A stretch of 64,000 nucleotides of DNA, taken from Spiroplasma platyhelix PALS-1. GTDB lineage: Bacteria > Bacillota_I > Bacilli_A > Mycoplasmatales > VBWQ01. Where the stretch lies: positions 1-64,000 of the forward strand of contig NZ_CP051215.1 in assembly GCF_021496725.1 (NCBI RefSeq), written 5' to 3'. The notes beneath the pieces were generated by a model, which was not told the origin of the DNA, did no database searches, and saw only the letters and a program-made list of their open reading frames with translations. Shown in pieces: positions 48,439-60,767 of the stretch (position 1 is the first letter of the stretch; the number at the start of each line of letters is the position of its first letter). The position numbers and the translations under genes were made by a program.

Positions 48439-49056
48439 ATGAATGTAATTAGTATCATTGTTCTAACAGTAATTTTAGTACTGACAATTTGTTTAGTAAC
48501 TTTTTTACTATCATTATTTCAAAAGCATCGTAAAGCAGTTTTAAATAACTTTGCTAAAGATTTAAATCATAATTATCAAAACGCCCAACTTAAAAAAATT
48601 GAAATTAAAGAACTACCAGTTGCAATAGATGAAATAAAAGAAGATATTTATTTTTGTAACAAAGCAGTGATTGGAAATTATGATAGTCCTGCTAGAGTTA
48701 TCAATGAAAAAAATTTTAATGTTTCAAGTTTACTAGAAGCTAATAAGTTAGAAACTTTCTATCATTATAAAATTATTAATTTGGGTACTTCAAAATTTGT
48801 TCCGTTAAATAAAATTGATTTATTAGTAACTAAAAGTAAGGTTTATCTCTATCATCCTTTAGAACCAGAAACAATTACTTTGAATAAAATTAAGAATGTT
48901 ACAATTTTTTGAGAAAAGAATACTTTAATTCAAAGAAAAGAATTTTTTCCTGGAGTTGGGTTCAATTGTCAGAAACGTAGTTATTTCTTGCTATTTCAAA
49001 CATATAATGAAATGCTTAAGTTTCTTACTTGTTTGAATTTAACTTACTTGCTTTAG
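48439..49056 (+). CDS. Membrane-anchored hypothetical protein
   Basis: A 205-residue protein with one strong N-terminal transmembrane helix (about 4-27) and a basic KHRK stop-transfer. The rest is soluble, with short beta strands ending KVYLYHPLEPETITLNKIKN and EFFPGVGFNCQKRSYFLLFQ, which could resemble a PH-like domain. The family is not recognised. It starts 15 bases after tsaC with AAAGGAG and probably shares its transcript. Confidence 0.72.
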
Positions 49057-49125
49057 TTATTTGATATAATAGAGTTGCATTAAGAAAAGTCAACAAAATT
49101 TTTAGGTTTAGAAAGAGGAATTCAA

Positions 49126-49398
49126 ATGACTGAAAATCAAAGTTATAAGAAATGTCAAAGTTGTGCGATGTCAATTAAAAAAGATGAAAACAAAGGATTA
49201 GAAGCAAATAAGACTTTAAGTATGAAATACTGTCAGTTTTGCTACAAAGATGGCGAATTTATTGAACCTAATATTACATTAAAAGAAATGCAAGAGAAGT
49301 GTGCTGAATTCTTTAAAATTGAACATCCAGTTATGTCAACATTATTTGGAAAAAAATATATTACCTCAATTGCAAAATTAGAACGCTGAACTCAATAA
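49126..49398 (+). CDS. Small putative zinc-ribbon protein
   Basis: A 90-residue protein with CQSCAMSI (about 10-17) and YCQFCYKDGEFIEP (about 35-48), the two CxxC pairs of the putative zinc-ribbon domain often annotated as a transcriptional or stress-related ribbon. The late phrase MQEKCAEFFKIE is common in the family. GAGG precedes the ATG. Its UGA-Trp codon is the third from the end. A terminator follows. The role is unknown. Confidence 0.82.
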
Positions 49399-49427
49399 AA
49401 ATAGTTAGTATATCTAACTATTTTTTA
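49399..49427 (+). terminator. Terminator of zinc-ribbon gene
   Basis: AAATAGTTAG (49399-49408) pairs with CTAACTATTT (49414-49423), then a T-run. Confidence 0.8.
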
Positions 49428-49538
49428 TTATTATGGTTGAATTATTAGAAACAAAGGCGTAGAATTTTTTATTAAGTATAATTTAGTAAGAAACTAATTA
49501 TCGAAAGCAGAATATTTCACCAAAGGAGCGTATCATAA

Positions 49539-50201
49539 ATGACAGAAGCTACTTCAAATCAATCAAATAATGGTAATGTTTTTGTTCTTAATCATCCATT
49601 AATTTTAGATAAGCTAACAAGAATTAGAAATAAGAAAACAGAAAAGAAAGATTTTCAAGAAAATCTAACTGAGATTGTTAGTTTAATGGCCTATGAGGTT
49701 TTTAAAGATGTTCCTTTAGCAGATGTTACTATTGAAACACCAATTGCTCAAATGCAAGGTAAAACACTAGCAAAGAAAATTGTCCTTTGTCCAATTTTAC
49801 GAGCAGGGTTAGGTATGGTTCATGGTCTTGAACATTTGATACCTAATGCAATCATCAGTCATATTGGTATGTATCGTGATGAAGCAACTTTAGAACCACA
49901 AGAATACTTCTTTAAGTATCCTAATGTTAGCAATCATGAAGATACTTTAGTTTATATTTTAGATCCAATGTTGGCTACAGGAGGTAGTACTCTAGCAGCA
50001 ATTAAGAAATTAAAAAGTATTGGTGTTAAGAATATTGTCTTCATTGGTATTGTTGGAGTTCAAGAAGGTATCAATAAAATCCATAAAGAGCATAAAGATG
50101 TTAAAATTTACTTAGCCTCATTGGATGAAAAATTAAATGAACATGGCTTTATTATTCCTGGATTGGGTGATGCAGGTGATCGAATTTTTGGCACAAAATA
50201 A
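49539..50201 (+). CDS. upp: Uracil phosphoribosyltransferase
   Basis: Makes UMP from uracil and PRPP, 220 residues. Motifs: CPILRAGLGMVHGL, the PRPP loop VYILDPMLATGGST, and the C-terminal uracil-binding PGLGDAGDRIFGTK. It starts the ATP synthase transcript, as in many Firmicutes; atpI overlaps its end. AAAGGAG precedes the ATG, and a TATAAT lies at 49477-49482. Confidence 0.96.
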   Translation: MTEATSNQSNNGNVFVLNHPLILDKLTRIRNKKTEKKDFQENLTEIVSLMAYEVFKDVPLADVTIETPIAQMQGKTLAKKIVLCPILRAGLGMVHGLEHLIPNAIISHIGMYRDEATLEPQEYFFKYPNVSNHEDTLVYILDPMLATGGSTLAAIKKLKSIGVKNIVFIGIVGVQEGINKIHKEHKDVKIYLASLDEKLNEHGFIIPGLGDAGDRIFGTK

Positions 50202-50604
50202 ATCTAACTTTAAAACTAACAATACTTATCGAGTTAGTGTTGTGATGTTAGTTTATTGATTATTAATTAATGTTGTTCTATTTAGTTTAATCAATGTTAT
50301 TAGTAATCAATGAATGATAATCAATGGTTTTAATTTAGGATTTGTTGGCAGTTTTATTGGTTTTTTAATTTTAGCATCAACAAGCAAGTGATTTTTTAGC
50401 AAAACTACTTTTAAGCAAGTTCTAGCTTATTTTACATTTTTAATTCGCATTGCTTTCTATGGAGCGATAGTTACTCTAGCAATAGTTTTTAATTCTTTCA
50501 ATTGATTTAGTATACTTGGTGGATTTTCGCTATTAGTGCTTGCTACTATAACTAGTGAATTTTTATTTTTTAGACAAGGAAAGAAGGAAAAAACAAAATG
50601 TTAA
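50188..50604 (+). CDS. atpI: ATP synthase protein I (AtpI-like)
   Basis: A 138-residue membrane protein with about four helices (roughly 18-38, 50-70, 80-100, 110-128) in the AtpI position between upp and atpB; it is thought to help c-ring assembly. I chose TTG at 50188 because AGGTGA lies eight bases before it; GTG at 50176 is an alternative. The start overlaps the upp end, and the end overlaps atpB by seven bases. Many UGA-Trp codons. Confidence 0.8.
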
Positions 50605-51413
50605 TAGCAGCGGGAATGGATAATTGAAATTATTGAAAAATCATGCCGCAATTAGTGACAATTGTTATTACCACAGTTTTCATTGTTACTATTAGTTTCA
50701 TTTACAGCCGTAAGGTTAAGAAAATGAAATCTGATGATGATCCAAGAGGGATTGTCTTGGTGGTTGAGTTAATTGTTAAATACATTGAAAAGATGGTTAT
50801 TGAAGTTTTAGGTGTTAAATATAAAAATTTAACTGTCTACTTAATGTATTTAATTCTTTATATTTTGATTGGTAACTGGCTTTCAATTATTGGTCTTGAA
50901 TCTCCAGCATCAACTTATACAGTAACTTTATCATTAGCTTTAGTAACTTTTATAGGAATTTACTATGTTGGGATTAAATTTCAAAAATTAGTATTTTTTA
51001 AAAAGTATATTAACCCAATTGAGTTGATTACTCAGTTTGCCCCATTAATTTCTTTATCTTTCCGTTTATTTGGAAACATTATGGGGGGAGCGATTATCCT
51101 TAGTTTACTTTACGGAGTTACAGGACAAATTTGAGCTAAGATTCCAATTATTGGTCAAGCAAACTTTTTAATTGGTGGCATTGCTCCATTTCTACATATG
51201 TATTTTGATTTGTTTGCTGGCTCGATTCAGGCACTAATCTTTGGGATGTTGACAATTGTTTACTGAAAATTACAAATGGTAACTGATCAAAAATCTGAAG
51301 TAGAAATTAAGCTTCCAAAGAAATATCGTAAGAAGCACAAACAATCACATTTAACTGAAATTTTAGAAAATGAACGTGAATTCTTAGATCGTTTTTTAAA
51401 AGAAAAAAAATAG
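50598..51413 (+). CDS. atpB: ATP synthase subunit a
   Basis: The proton-channel subunit of Fo, 271 residues. The conserved functional helix with its essential arginine is in FAPLISLSFRLFGNIMGG. The final helices run to about 225 and are followed by an unusually long charged C-terminal tail (KLPKKYRKKHKQSHLTEILE, then ENEREFLDRF). Its ATG lies inside the end of atpI, suggesting coupled translation. Confidence 0.95.
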
Positions 51414-51487
51414 TTTAAATATATTTTGTTATTTTCAATAAGAAAATTTAATAAAATATTAATAGAGAAAAACCAAAGGAGAAAATT

Positions 51488-51799
<312 letters not shown>

Positions 51800-51824
51800 C
51801 TAAAAAGATTAAGGTTGTGTTTTT

Positions 51825-52355
51825 ATGAATTTATTTGCAATTTTAGCAGAGGCGATTGATGGTGATGAGATCATCAATCAATTATTTCCTAATATTCCAG
51901 TTTTAATTGCTCACATCATTTCGACAATTGTGTTGCTGTTAGTTCTTTGACGTTGAGTTTATAATCCATTTCGTAAGATGTTGAATGCTAGACATTTAGA
52001 AATTAGAAGTAAATTAGATGATGCAGCAAGTAAGCAATCGTTAGCTAATCAAGATCGTAGTGAAGCAATCGCAAGATTAAATTCTGCTAAGACATCAGCA
52101 GATGATATCCTTAGTGCTGCTAAGAATAAAGCGTATGATGAAAGAAAAGAAATCATTGATAAGGCTAACGAAGAAGCAATGCGTATTACTAATCAGTCAA
52201 AGCATGATATTGTAAGACAACGTAGAGAAGCAGAAAAGCAGATTAAGCAAGAGATTGAATCGATATCTTTACAGGTAGCAAAAAAGATTTTAAAGGAAGA
52301 AATTAGTGCTAAAAAGCATCAAAAGCTAATTGATGATTTTATTGACGAATTTTAA
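51825..52355 (+). CDS. atpF: ATP synthase subunit b
   Basis: Peripheral stalk, 176 residues: one N-terminal helix (about 22-44) and a long amphipathic coiled coil (KQSLANQDRSEAIARLNSAK and onward). The first 20 residues may be cleaved or exposed, as in other mollicute b subunits. Weak ribosome site (AAGG). Confidence 0.93.
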
Positions 52356-52369
52356 AGGTTTAAGAAATT

Positions 52370-52921
52370 ATGATTAATGAAACAATAGTCACTAATTGAA
52401 GTCATGCTTTTTTCCAATTAATTGTTGAAGAAAAAGAAGTAAAAGAATATAGTGATGAATCAGTCATTTTGATTGATTTATTTACTAAATATCAAGACTT
52501 TCTCCATATTATTGATAGTGCAGTGCTACCATTTTCAGAAAAAGCTACTATCATTAGAACAACATTTAAGCAATTTGCTAAATATATGGTGAACTTTCTT
52601 TTACTTTTAGCGCAAGAAAATTGTTTTTGTTACGTATTACTAATTTTAAAAGAATTTCGTAAAGAGTGTAACGCTTATTACGGTGTTCAATATGGTGTTG
52701 TTTACTCAGTTGTGCCATTAAGTAGCACACAAATGAAGAAGTTAGAAGCAAAAGTAAAACTAGTTACTAAGCAAACTGTTGAGTTAGTTAACAAAATTGA
52801 CGAAAATTTAATCGCTGGGGTTAAAATTAAAGTCAAAAATCAAGTTTTTGATGGGTCAGTTAAAGCACAAGTTGACCAATTAAGAAATGACTTATTAAGA
52901 AATAATCAAGAAGGAAGGTAG
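52370..52921 (+). CDS. atpH: ATP synthase subunit delta
   Basis: Links F1 to the b stalk, 183 residues. Divergent, but the C-terminal signature region [20 protein letters not shown] followed by [12 protein letters not shown] is diagnostic. It starts 14 bases after atpF and ends six bases before atpA. Confidence 0.92.
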
Positions 52922-52926
52922 TTCAA

Positions 52927-54513
52927 GTGTCCCTAAACATTGATCAAATTGCAGAGATAATCAAAGCCCAAATTAAAAACTATGGTGAGAAAATCGTTTC
53001 TAACGAAGAAGGGATGGTTCTTACTGTCGGAGATGGGATTGCTTTAGTTAATGGCTTGGATAAGGCGATGAATGGTGAGTTAGTGTTCTTTCCTAGTTCA
53101 AACACTTATGGTATGGTTCTGAACTTAGAAGAAAATACTGTTGGTGTTGTTTTGATGGGAAGTGATGCCAGTGTAAAAGAAAATGATATGGTTGAAAGAA
53201 CAGGGAATGTTGTTGAAACTGTTGTTGGGGACAAACTTTTAGGGCGTGTTGTGAATGCTTTAGGACAACCAATTGATGGTAAAGGACCAATTCAAGGTGC
53301 TAAAAGTCGTCCAGTTGAAAGAATTGCTTTAGGGGTTATGACAAGAAAGTCTGTTTCTCAACCATTAAGTACAGGTCTGATTGCTGTTGATGCGATGATT
53401 CCAATTGGTAAGGGTCAAAGAGAATTGATTATTGGTGACCGTCAAACTGGAAAGACAACAATTGCAATTGATACAATTTTGAATCAAAAAGGCAAAAATG
53501 TTTATTGTGTTTATGTCGCAATTGGTCAAAAATCTTCAACTGTTGCTCAAATTGTTGAAAAGTTCACACAATTAGGAGCAATGGAGTACACAACAATTGT
53601 TAGCGCCACAGCTAGTGAGTTAGCACCTTTACAATATCTTTCTCCTTATACTGGAGTAACAATTGCTGAAGAATGAATGGAACAAGGTAAGGATGTTCTG
53701 ATTGTTTATGATGACTTAAGTAAACATGCCGTTGCTTATCGTTCTATTTCTTTACTTTTAAGAAGACCACCAGGTAGAGAAGCTTATCCGGGTGATGTTT
53801 TCTATTTGCACTCAAGATTGTTAGAAAGAGCTGCAAAATTAAATGATAAGTATGGTGGAGGAAGTATCACTGCCCTACCAATTATTGAAACACAAGCTGG
53901 TGACATTTCTGCTTATATCCCAACTAATGTCATCTCAATTACTGATGGTCAAATCTTCTTGATGACACAATTATTTAACTCGGGAGTACGTCCAGCTGTT
54001 GATGTTGGATTGTCAGTTTCTCGTGTTGGATCTGCAGCACAAATCAAAGCAATGAAACAAGTTGCTGGCAGTTTGAAATTAGAACTAGCACAATTCCGTG
54101 AATTAGAAGCTTTTTCACAATTTGGTTCAGATCTAGATGAGAACACTAGAAATGTGATTGAGCATGGAAAAAGAGCAATTGAGTTGTTAAAGCAAAAGCA
54201 AAATAATCCTTTAAGTCAAATTAATCAAGTGATTATTTTGTTAGCAATTAAAAACAAAGTGATTAAGTGACTACCAGTTGAGATGATGGCTGACTTTAAA
54301 AAAGAAGTAATTTCTTATTTTGCTAAGAATCAACGTACTGACTATCAAAAGTTACAAGAAAAGTTAGAGTTTGATGACCAGTTGATGAAAAACATTAGTG
54401 AAGGAATTGCTCATGTTGTTTACGATCTAACAACTAAAATTTCTAAATATGACTTTAGCAAATATGGTACTGCTCAAGAATGAAAGATTTTAGCAGATTC
54501 AGTTAAAAAATAA
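52927..54513 (+). CDS. atpA: ATP synthase subunit alpha
   Basis: Non-catalytic nucleotide-binding F1 subunit, 528 residues. P-loop GDRQTGKT at 170-177 and the signature [17 protein letters not shown]. The start is GTG ([11 protein letters not shown] follows), preceded by GAAGGAAGG. UGA-Trp near residue 250 and in the C-terminal domain. Confidence 0.97.
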
Positions 54514-54531
54514 ATTAAGGAGGTAAGATTG

Positions 54532-55389
54532 ATGGCTCAAAGTATGGAACAAATTCGTCAAAGAATCAAAGTGATTGAAGTTAACTATAAGATAACTAAA
54601 GCAACCCAATTAGTTGCAACAGCGAAGTTGAAACGAATTGGTAAGCGAATTGAAGCTATTAAACCTTATTATTCAGAAGTTTACGATACTTTTCATCAAT
54701 TATTGCCAAAACTAGAGAATTCTCTGTATATTAAAGATAAGCCAATTGAACCTAAAAAAACTTTATGAGTTGTTTTTAACTCTAGTTTAGGTTTATGTGG
54801 AGGATTCAATAGTAATCTTAATAAAATGGTGCTACCACAACTAAAGGCTGATGATGAGATTATTGCGATTGGTAGCAAAGCAGTGACATTTTTTAAAAAT
54901 CATCATAAAACTGTGATTAAAGAGTATCTCAATTTTAATATTAACTCAACGTATAATGACTCACAGGATATTGCGTTGACTTTAATGTCACAATTTAATG
55001 ATCAAAGTGTTGATAGTATTAAAATTGCTTATACTAAATATATTAATACTGTAACAATGACACCAACAATTATTGATTTACTACCAATTGTTAGTGAGAG
55101 CAAAGAAACAAAAGGTAGTTTAGTGCTAACAGATTTTGAACCAAGTCCTGGAACTGTGATTGAAACAGCAATCCCCCTTTATATCGGAGCAATTATTTAT
55201 GGAGCACTAATTGAATCGCAAGTCTCTGAGCAAGCTTCAAGAAGAGTAGCAATGGAGAATGCTTCTAACAATGCTCGGGATATGAAAGATGATTTACTAA
55301 TTCACTACAACAGAGCACGACAAGGTGCAATTACTCAAGAAATATCAGAAATTATTGGTGGTGCTGATGCTCAAAAAACATCAAGCTAA
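54532..55389 (+). CDS. atpG: ATP synthase subunit gamma
   Basis: Central rotor shaft, 285 residues. N-terminal helix QIRQRIKVIEVNYKITKATQ and C-terminal helix ASRRVAMENASNNARDMKDD followed by NRARQGAITQEISEI are the conserved coiled coil. ATG at 54532 follows AAGGAGG; TTG at 54529 is in frame but less likely. Confidence 0.95.
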
Positions 55390-56904
<1,515 letters not shown>

Positions 56905-56919
56905 AAATAGTGAGGTATC

Positions 56920-57231
56920 ATGGCTTTAAAGTTAAAAATTATTACTCCAGATGGCATATTTTTTGATGGTACTGTTGATAGTGTTAACATCAAGACAACA
57001 GAAGGTTACATCACTATTTTAGAGTGACACACACCATTGATTGCTAACATTGCAATTTCTAATATGATGTATCGCATTAACAATCAACCGCATAACTTAA
57101 GTATTGCGGGTGGACTTTTAATTACGACCTTACATGATGTTAGAATCATCACTGATAAGATTGACAATACATCAGGTGTGAAAAATCAAGCAAGTATTAG
57201 TGAAAAAAAAGATAGTACTAGTCAGGAGTAG
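56920..57231 (+). CDS. atpC: ATP synthase subunit epsilon
   Basis: Inhibitory rotor subunit, 103 residues. N-terminal beta sandwich with LKLKIITPDGIFFDGTVDSV and the HTPLIANI phrase. The C-terminal helical hairpin seen in most bacteria is largely missing, replaced by a short polar tail. TGAGG precedes the ATG. Confidence 0.93.
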
Positions 57232-57233
57232 CG

Positions 57234-57464
57234 ATGGATAGCAGTTTGTTAAGATGGGGAATTGAGTTGACAGTTTACTTATTAAGTTTTATTGTTAGTG
57301 CAATTGCAGTTAAGGCAATTCCTTTTAATAAATTTCTTGATCACAGTAAGGTTAAGGAAGCTTGAATTTTATATTTACTAACAGTTCTAGCTCTAACTTT
57401 TTGTATTGGTAGCCTAATTACTAAGTTTATTGGCATTGATATTTGACTACCAGTAAAAAATTAG
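57234..57464 (+). CDS. DUF1146-like small membrane protein
   Basis: A 76-residue protein with two helices (about 8-28 and 44-65) and no charged core, two bases after atpC. Position and pattern match the DUF1146 (YwzB) family found downstream of atpC in Bacillus; its function is unknown. CAGGAG precedes the ATG. Two UGA-Trp codons lie in the second half. Confidence 0.82.
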
Positions 57465-57488
57465 CAATTAAATTTGCTAATTTTTTTA
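57458..57488 (+). terminator. Terminator of the ATP synthase operon
   Basis: AAATTAGCAA (57458-57467) pairs with TTGCTAATTT (57474-57483), then a T-run. It overlaps the last codons of the DUF1146-like gene. Confidence 0.85.
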
Positions 57489-57831
57489 TTTTAGCATTTA
57501 ATAGCGATATAATTATCTGGGGGAAGATTTAAATTATTAAATTATTAACTTAATTACTATTATTAGTTATGAAGTATTGCAAACTTCTAGGGCATTACAA
57601 GAATATTAATTAAATTAATAAAAATAACGGAATTAATTAATTAAAGTTTCTTACTTTATGACTAATACATAGTAATTTAGAAATTTATCGCAATATGTGA
57701 ATAAAATTTTAAATTATTTTTTTTATTTAAATAAACATATTATTTTTCCAATAATTAAATATAATAAGAGAGAAATTTAGTTTTTATAAGAAAACTAAAT
57801 ATTGTATATCTTAAGAAAGGGGAAAGTTGTA
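57489..57831 (+). other. Non-coding region before ptsG
   Basis: These 340 bases hold no credible gene on either strand. TATAAT occurs at 57508-57513, followed by the unusual GGGGG tract at 57519-57523, and again at 57760-57765. ATTTAGTTTT (57775-57784) pairs perfectly with AAAACTAAAT (57791-57800) just after the second, so the ptsG message probably starts with a hairpin; no T-run follows it. The hairpin could be a RAT-like antiterminator site or a stability element. Confidence 0.55.
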
Positions 57832-59907
57832 ATGACTAAACTTTTTACCAGAAAAAGTAAAAATACTTCTGATGGTAGTGATAAGTTTAATTTTAAAATG
57901 CACTTCAATAAAATTGGTGGGCATTTATTTGGTAGGTTGCAAAACTTATCTCGAGCTATTGTCTTACCAATCGCGGTATTACCAATTGCTGGGTTACTAT
58001 TAGGAATAGGTGGTGGTTTATCTGCTGCTTTTCAAAATTTAAATGATACTCAAGGAGCACATATTCCAATTGGTTTGATTAATATATTTGTTATTATGAA
58101 AGCTGCTGGGAATGTTGTTTTCGCTAATTTAGGAGTAGTTTTTGCGATATCAATTGCTTTTGGATTTGCTAAAGCAAGTAAAGGAGTGGCTGCTCTATCT
58201 GGGTTTATTACTTTTGCTGTTATGACAGCAGTTATTTCAGGATTATTTTTCCCAGTAACAAGAGACGGTGGTTTATATGCTGGATTTGATCCATGAAATT
58301 TAACCAATGGTAAGTCATTTGCTGATAATGATAATAAATATTCAGGTTTTTTTGCCAATATTTTAGGAATAAGCAATACTTTTGACACATCTGTTTTAGG
58401 TGGAATTTTGGTAGGTTGATTAGTTTCAGTTATCCATAATCACTCTTATAACATTCGTATGCCAAGAATTTTTGCTTTTTTTGCGGGCGAAAGATTTGTT
58501 CCAATTCTAGCTGTTTTCTTAGGGTTAGGGATGGGAATTGGATTCTTCTTCCTATGACCAGCCTTACTAAAAGGATTCCAAGCAATTGGACAAGGTATGG
58601 GAGCGGCAATGAATCTTAAAACTGAAGCTGGACTAGGAGAAATAAACGGTGCAGACTTTAAGCCAACTGTTGGTGGCGCTTTTATTGCTATGTTCTTTGG
58701 GATGACTGAAAGACTACTAGTTCCAACAGGATTGCATCATGTGCAATACACACCATTCTGATACACTGCAGTTGGCGGAACTTGAATGAATGCTAGTGGT
58801 GATGTTTTTAGTGGTGCATATTCAATATTCTTTGCACAATTTGGTTCTAGTGCTACTGGAGTTCATTTAATGCAAACACCAGGAACAATGTTCATGAGTG
58901 GACGATTTGCTTTTATGCAATATGGTTATCCATTTGCTGCGTTAGCAATGTGAATGTTAGCTAAACCAGAAAACAAGAAAACTGTTGCTGGTATCTTAGG
59001 TTCTGCTGCTCTGACATCATTCTTAACAGGAATTACAGAACCAATCCTATTCTCATTCTTATTTGTGGCACCATTAGCCTTCTTATTAGATGCAATTTTA
59101 GCAGGAATTAGTTTCATGATGGCATATTGTTTAAATGTTGTTGTTGGACAAGGATTTGCTGCTGGATTTATTGACTTTTCTTTCTTTGGCATCATGCCTC
59201 AAGCATTAGGTAAGGCTACTGGATTCTATTGAGTTTTTGTTACTGGATTAGTCATGGCACCATGTTACTTCTTTGGTTTCTATGGTCTGATTAAATGAAG
59301 AAATTATAAAACTTTAGGAAGAGAAGAAGGAGCACTAGCAAGTGAATTAGCTTTACAAGGTGTAGAAGCTTCTTTAGATAAAAGTACTAAAAAATCAGGT
59401 AACAAAGCGCTAAACTTATTAAATGGTTTAGGAGGACAAAGTAATATCGTTGATATCGAAGTTAAGGATCAAATCTTACTTGCAACTTTGATTGATGTTA
59501 AATTAATTTCAAAACCTTTAATTCGATTAAGTGGTACAAAATCAATTAAGGAAAAAGATCAAAAAATTGAGATTATCTATAGTGATGGTGCACAAGCAAT
59601 GCAGAAGCAGTTGCAAGATGAAATGAAAAACATCCCTAAAACTAATAAAGAAGTTAATTCTAATACTCAAGATGAACGTTTAGAAACAATCTTTAAAGGT
59701 TTAGGTGGCAGAGAAAATATTACTGTGCTGGATAACTGTGCAACCAGATTAAGAGTTACTGTTGTTGACATCAATAAAGTTGATGAAGCAATCTTAAAAA
59801 CAACAGGTGCAATTGCAGTTGTTAAGAAAGGTAACTCAGTTCAAGTTATCTATGGATTAGAAGTAGGAAACATTAAAAATAATTTAGTCAACATTTGAAA
59901 AGTTTAA
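57832..59907 (+). CDS. ptsG: PTS glucose-type permease, EIICB with a second degenerate EIIB
   Basis: Transports and phosphorylates a hexose, most likely glucose, 691 residues. The EIIC domain (about 30-500) has some ten helices and family phrases [19 protein letters not shown] and [16 protein letters not shown]-terminal EIIB carries the phosphocysteine Cys636 in [12 protein letters not shown]. Between them, residues about 525-590 ([20 protein letters not shown]) resemble a second EIIB that lacks the Cys motif. No EIIA domain is fused, as reported for Spiroplasma citri glucose permease. A hairpin leader precedes it. GGGG lies 10 bases before ATG 57832. Confidence 0.93.
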
Positions 59908-59939
59908 TTAAAAAAGGTCTTTACAAAGACCTTTTTTAA
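59908..59939. terminator. Terminator of ptsG
   Basis: A 14-bp perfect stem (59908-59921 with 59926-59939), loop TACA, with internal A- and T-runs. Confidence 0.88.
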
Positions 59940-60014
59940 TTTTTAAAATTTGATAATCATAGTTATTTTTAATAGTATAATAAAAATGTAGTAATTAAAA
60001 AAAAGGGGTGTCTT

Positions 60015-60620
60015 ATGAAAAATTTATTAAGTGCATTAGCAATAGCATCATTATCAACAACTATTGCTGCACCATTAATTAATCAAAGTATTAGTAGTAA
60101 CAATAACTTACAGTTAAATCAAGCATATCAAACAAAAGAACTTTATTGATATGAAGGACAAACAGAATTAGAAATTGAAGTAAGTTGAGCTATAGATACT
60201 ACTGAAGTTTTTAGTTATATTATGGATTTAGGTCAGGATAGCATATCAAATTATAGAACATTTAGTGCATTGGATTTAAATTATCAATCATACACTAAAA
60301 CTAGTTGAGGCAGTGATAATTATTTTGGTGATACTTTTAAAAGCATACAAAATAGAAGTATTAGCAGTGGTTTCGTCAATAGAAGAGTTGAAACAACTGC
60401 AGATATTATTAATAATAGTAAAATAGAGATGCTTAATGTTCATGCTGTACACGGTATGGCTAAAATGGAATCAGTTCAAAAAATTGGTTTTTCTTATTAT
60501 TCTGATCAAAATGGTAATCATATGCAACTTTTTGGTTATCAATATGCTGAAAGTTGAATTTCAATGTCGGGTGGCTATATGTCAATTAATATTGGTCAAG
60601 GTATTAGATTAGAGTCTTAA
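60015..60620 (+). CDS. Secreted hypothetical protein
   Basis: A 201-residue protein of unrecognised family. The signal peptide MKNLLSALAIASLSTTIAAP is close to that of the protein at 2786-3268, with no lipobox Cys. The rest is Ser/Tyr/Asn-rich, has several UGA-Trp codons (YWYEG, VSWAID, TSWGSD, SWISMS) and reads like an extracellular beta-rich domain. AAGGGG precedes the ATG and TATAAT is at 59976-59981. It stands alone between ptsG and secA. Confidence 0.75.
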
Positions 60621-60654
60621 ACTTTTATAATACTTTGTTTAAAAGTTTCTTATC

Positions 60655-60683
60655 TTGCAAAAAAACGTGATTCACTTTATAAT
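60655..60683 (+). promoter_or_regulatory. Promoter of secA
   Basis: TTGCAA (60655-60660) and TATAAT (60678-60683) with a 17-bp spacer, 85 bases before secA. Confidence 0.6.
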
Positions 60684-60767
60684 TAATTATAGAGTTTATC
60701 TTATTTTTTGATGTTTTTAAAAAAAATAAGAAACTATAAATTTTAAAAATTGATGGTGATTTAATCA

